A stretch of 14,016 nucleotides of DNA from Pseudomonas sp. Lineage in GTDB: Bacteria; Pseudomonadota; Gammaproteobacteria; Pseudomonadales; Pseudomonadaceae. Below, piece by piece: positions 12,092 through 14,016 of this stretch. The DNA lies in the NCBI GenBank assembly GCA_003525045.1, contig DQGF01000519.1, positions 1,021 to 15,036 on the forward strand, in the 5' to 3' direction. Within the stretch, counting starts at the first letter, position 1. Each line of letters begins with the position of its first letter. The notes beneath the pieces were generated by a model. The model had not been told where the DNA came from, did not search any database, and saw only the letters and a program-made list of their open reading frames with translations. The position numbers were made by a program, and so were the translations under genes.

Positions 12092-12126
12092 CACACGGTC
12101 TCTGCGTCGATCTGTTCATGATGGGT
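12091..12126 (-). pseudogene. Last 11 codons of a HigB-type toxin
   Basis: The minus strand reads THHEQIDAETV followed by TGA, whose last base is the A of the higA ATG. HigB toxins of this type end in patterns like THxxYDxIDAxTV, immediately before higA, so this is very probably what remains of higB. Its upstream part is replaced by the 3' end of the fic gene, whose last codons and stop lie in the same bases in another frame. Confidence 0.65.
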
Positions 12127-13645
12127 GATTCTCGAACGCGGAACGCACGGCCTCCACGACGCGTTTCGCCATGCCCTCATCTTCAAGCTGTGGATAGCCT
12201 TTCTTCAGCTTGCCGGACACCGTCCAGCCGTTCTCCTTGATGGAACGGATGATGCGGTTCGCATCCTGGTCCGGCATTTCCAGTACCTCTTTTAGCTGCT
12301 CCTGAGCTCGCTGGAAGATCATCAGTACTCTGGCTTCATCCGCCATTTCCTTTCGAATCGTTTGCTCGACGACGCGTGCGGTGTACAGAACGTGTTCGGT
12401 CAGATCGGGATACCGCCAGGCAAAGCATGCGTCCTTGTATTCATCGAAGATGAAGTTGCTGGAAGTACCGTCCTCGTAGGTCACGAGTTCGCCGAACCGA
12501 TAGTCCGTCGCGTAACGTCGCATGAACGGTCGCGAGAATACTTCGAGCGTACGATCGTAGCCGGTTCTGAAGTCGATCGAGCTTGTGATGGTGGCTGACA
12601 CCGGCAATATCACGCCGTCGGGCACTGCCTTATCTCGAATCAAGGTGTCGTTGATCAGGAAGCGATGAATCCGGCCATTGCCATCTCGCATGGGATGGAT
12701 ATACACGAAGCCAAATGCCAACACAGCGGCACGTGCCAGTGACTCCGCACCACGCGTTGCGACTTCAAACTCGTTGAGTCCTGCCAACAGCTGCGCGAGA
12801 TCCGCGAAATGGGGGGCAATGTAATGCACGATGTCCTCGCGCATCGTGGCTTGGCCCACAAATACAGGAGAGCGCCGCAAGCCCAGTCCGATGGCATCAC
12901 GCCCCAGAATGCCGGCTTGCAGGGCCTGCAGGCTGTCGTTGCTCAACGGGTTTTTGATATGACCGCAGTGCTGGGCAATGACATGGGCAAACCGCTGGAT
13001 GCGATCCGCCTGGTCGGCTTCCTTTTCGATGAGAAAGCTCGCGCGCGATTCCTTGAACGTCAGCCAACTGGCCGTACGCATCAGGATGTCGGAGCCATAG
13101 GCGTGATCCAACTCTTCCAATGCCTCGCGCAAATCGAATTGCAGAGCTTCCTGTACTGACGTGGTACGACGAACCAAGGGGCAGAACTCAGCCGTCCCCG
13201 GCAGGTTGTTATTGACTCGCCAACGCCGCGTTCGCAGTGCCTCGCGACGTGTCAGGTAATCTTTTGGCGAAACGGCATCAACATAGCGGCCATTGGTCAC
13301 GTCAGGCACATCCAGGCGTTCCCCTGTCAGCCATTCGTATAGAAATCCTGTGCGACGGGCGTACTGGCCGAAAGGCTCCCGTCGACACCAGTCTTCGATA
13401 GGCTGCGGGCCTATGGCTGCGAACAGGCGAGCAAAGAATTCGAGATGAATTTCTTCGTACTTGAGACCGAATTCGAAATGCCCTGCGAAATCGTCTGCGG
13501 GCCGGTAGCTTGGCGGATACCGGTTCTCCACATGTCCGTCACTTTCACGGCTAACACGAACAGTGCCGATCATCGACTCGACGCGCAGGGGCTGCGCCAG
13601 TGCGATGTCGTAACGGTTCGCGAGGGTCTTGAAACCGACTTGCAT
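12116..13645 (-). CDS. Fic-domain protein (probable AMP transferase)
   Basis: A 509-residue protein. The catalytic Fic motif is complete: IHPMRDGNGRIHRF with H317, D321, N323, R325 and R328. The beta-hairpin flap before it shows as LRRSPVFVGQ. N-terminal to the core, ASFLIEKE (S203 to E207) sits where class II Fic enzymes carry the inhibitory (S/T)xxxE(G/N) helix; here K208 replaces G/N. The tail (about 440-509, ending GMAKRVVEAVRSAFENHPS) looks like an added helical, possibly winged-helix, domain. Fic enzymes usually move AMP from ATP to hydroxyl residues of target proteins, with the inhibitory Glu holding them off. AAAGGA lies eight bases before the ATG. No separate antitoxin gene lies beside it. 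The last four residues (NHPS) are encoded by higB-relic sequence, so the native C-terminus may have been altered. Confidence 0.9.
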   Translation of the reverse strand: MQVGFKTLANRYDIALAQPLRVESMIGTVRVSRESDGHVENRYPPSYRPADDFAGHFEFGLKYEEIHLEFFARLFAAIGPQPIEDWCRREPFGQYARRTGFLYEWLTGERLDVPDVTNGRYVDAVSPKDYLTRREALRTRRWRVNNNLPGTAEFCPLVRRTTSVQEALQFDLREALEELDHAYGSDILMRTASWLTFKESRASFLIEKEADQADRIQRFAHVIAQHCGHIKNPLSNDSLQALQAGILGRDAIGLGLRRSPVFVGQATMREDIVHYIAPHFADLAQLLAGLNEFEVATRGAESLARAAVLAFGFVYIHPMRDGNGRIHRFLINDTLIRDKAVPDGVILPVSATITSSIDFRTGYDRTLEVFSRPFMRRYATDYRFGELVTYEDGTSSNFIFDEYKDACFAWRYPDLTEHVLYTARVVEQTIRKEMADEARVLMIFQRAQEQLKEVLEMPDQDANRIIRSIKENGWTVSGKLKKGYPQLEDEGMAKRVVEAVRSAFENHPS

Positions 13646-13669
13646 TGACGAAATCCTTTACTGGGGCAA

Positions 13670-13785
13670 GAAAAACGCTAATAGAAGACCGATCTTATGC
13701 GAAAACGATAATGTTCGTTGCTGTGAAAATGTTAATGCTGGATAAAATTTGATACCAAATCCGCTATTTGCGAAAAAAACGTTAA
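13670..13785. repeat. Four degenerate direct repeats upstream of fic
   Basis: Related units occur at 13670-13682 (GAAAAACGCTAAT), 13701-13712 (GAAAACGATAAT), 13725-13736 (GAAAATGTTAAT) and 13772-13785 (GAAAAAAACGTTAA). They share GAAAA-n-CG/TG-n-TAA. They lie directly before the fic ribosome binding site and so could be operator sites. The spacing is irregular (31, 24 and 47 bases) and the region is AT-rich, so chance is possible. Confidence 0.4.
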
Positions 13786-13918
13786 CAGGCTTCAGGGTAG
13801 GCGCTTATCTCCCTCGGAGCACCAGCTCAACGACCAGCGAAAATGGATGAGGGGACGGGCGAAATTGGGGACGATTCATTCATAAAAAATGAGCCCGACT
13901 CACCAAATTCCAGACACA

Positions 13919-13947
13919 AAAAAACCGGCCATCAAGGCCGGTTTTTT
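13919..13947. terminator. Strong bidirectional terminator
   Basis: AAAAAACCGGCC (13919-13930) pairs perfectly with GGCCGGTTTTTT (13936-13947) around ATCAA. Both strands end in a T run. No plus-strand gene precedes it, so it may end a gene that enters from the right on the minus strand, or block read-through toward fic. Confidence 0.88.
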
Positions 13948-14016
13948 CTTTACCTGCATCTCCCGTCAAAAAACGACGTGAGACTGAAATCTGATTGGAG
14001 CGGGTGAAGGGAATCG

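Larger units (their letters stand above)
13646..14016. other. 371-bp intergenic region upstream of fic
   Basis: No gene is supported on either strand. The part up to about 13790 is AT-rich and holds four related repeats and presumably the fic promoter. The middle (13790-13915) shows nothing recognisable. A strong terminator stands at 13919-13947, followed by a stretch resembling the one after the 9975-10000 hairpin. Confidence 0.6.

Noticed and set aside
12809..13159. A 116-codon plus-strand frame
   Set aside because: It lies antisense to the fic gene and has no ribosome binding site or family features.
13851..13873. GGGGACGGGC and GGGGACG spaced by 6 bp, considered as the end of a transposon remnant
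   Set aside because: Two short G-rich motifs are not enough; no terminal inverted repeat, target duplication or transposase fragment was found.

Overview
The window looks like chromosome from a Pseudomonas of the fluorescens type. The support is a REP-type GCCGGCTTGCCGGC inverted pair, strongly GC3-biased genes, and a familiar set of Pseudomonas genes: an ACS-type MFS permease, a LysE/RhtB exporter, a PAS-GAF-GGDEF cyclase, a KGG stress protein, a DUF4142 protein, a low-affinity iron permease family protein and trans-aconitate methyltransferase (tam). Species is an inference. No RNA genes, CRISPR array or intact insertion sequence were seen.

Layout. Positions 1-1026 hold the 3' part of an MFS permease, followed by a REPIN. 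A ParDE-like toxin-antitoxin (TA) pair on the minus strand (1193-1706) has a clear palindromic operator. On the plus strand come a LysE-type exporter (2007-2645), a diguanylate cyclase (2731-4068), a 52-residue KGG protein (4196-4354) and a periplasmic DUF4142 protein (4429-4932). A small membrane protein on the minus strand (4991-5389) and a 46-residue lipoprotein (5583-5723) follow. A lone HsdR_N-type nuclease (5896-6981) has a visible PD-(D/E)xK site but no helicase. Two PixA/AidA inclusion-body family genes run on the minus strand (8208 to 7042) behind a consensus promoter and a long leader. tam (8619-9389) closes the ordinary part.

From about 9430 to 13950 the sequence is a patchwork of small, partly broken modules. 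It holds an orphan HicB antitoxin, a gene tail on the minus strand meeting a second, diverged tam tail, an 89-residue orphan protein, a structured stretch with a 48-residue putative membrane peptide, an intact MazEF pair, a wrecked HigBA pair and a full-length Fic protein whose end runs into the higB relic. The tam-like tail and the higBA relic are rearrangement scars.

Working together. The TA modules and Fic protein probably act as independent stress or defence units in an insertion-prone region next to tam. The KGG, DUF4142, iron-permease-family and lipoprotein genes look like a stress/envelope neighbourhood. I did not find a clearly new multi-gene system. The best candidates for something undescribed are the 48-residue membrane peptide in its hairpin-rich segment beside the 89-residue protein, the solitary HsdR_N protein, and the structured leader of the PixA pair.
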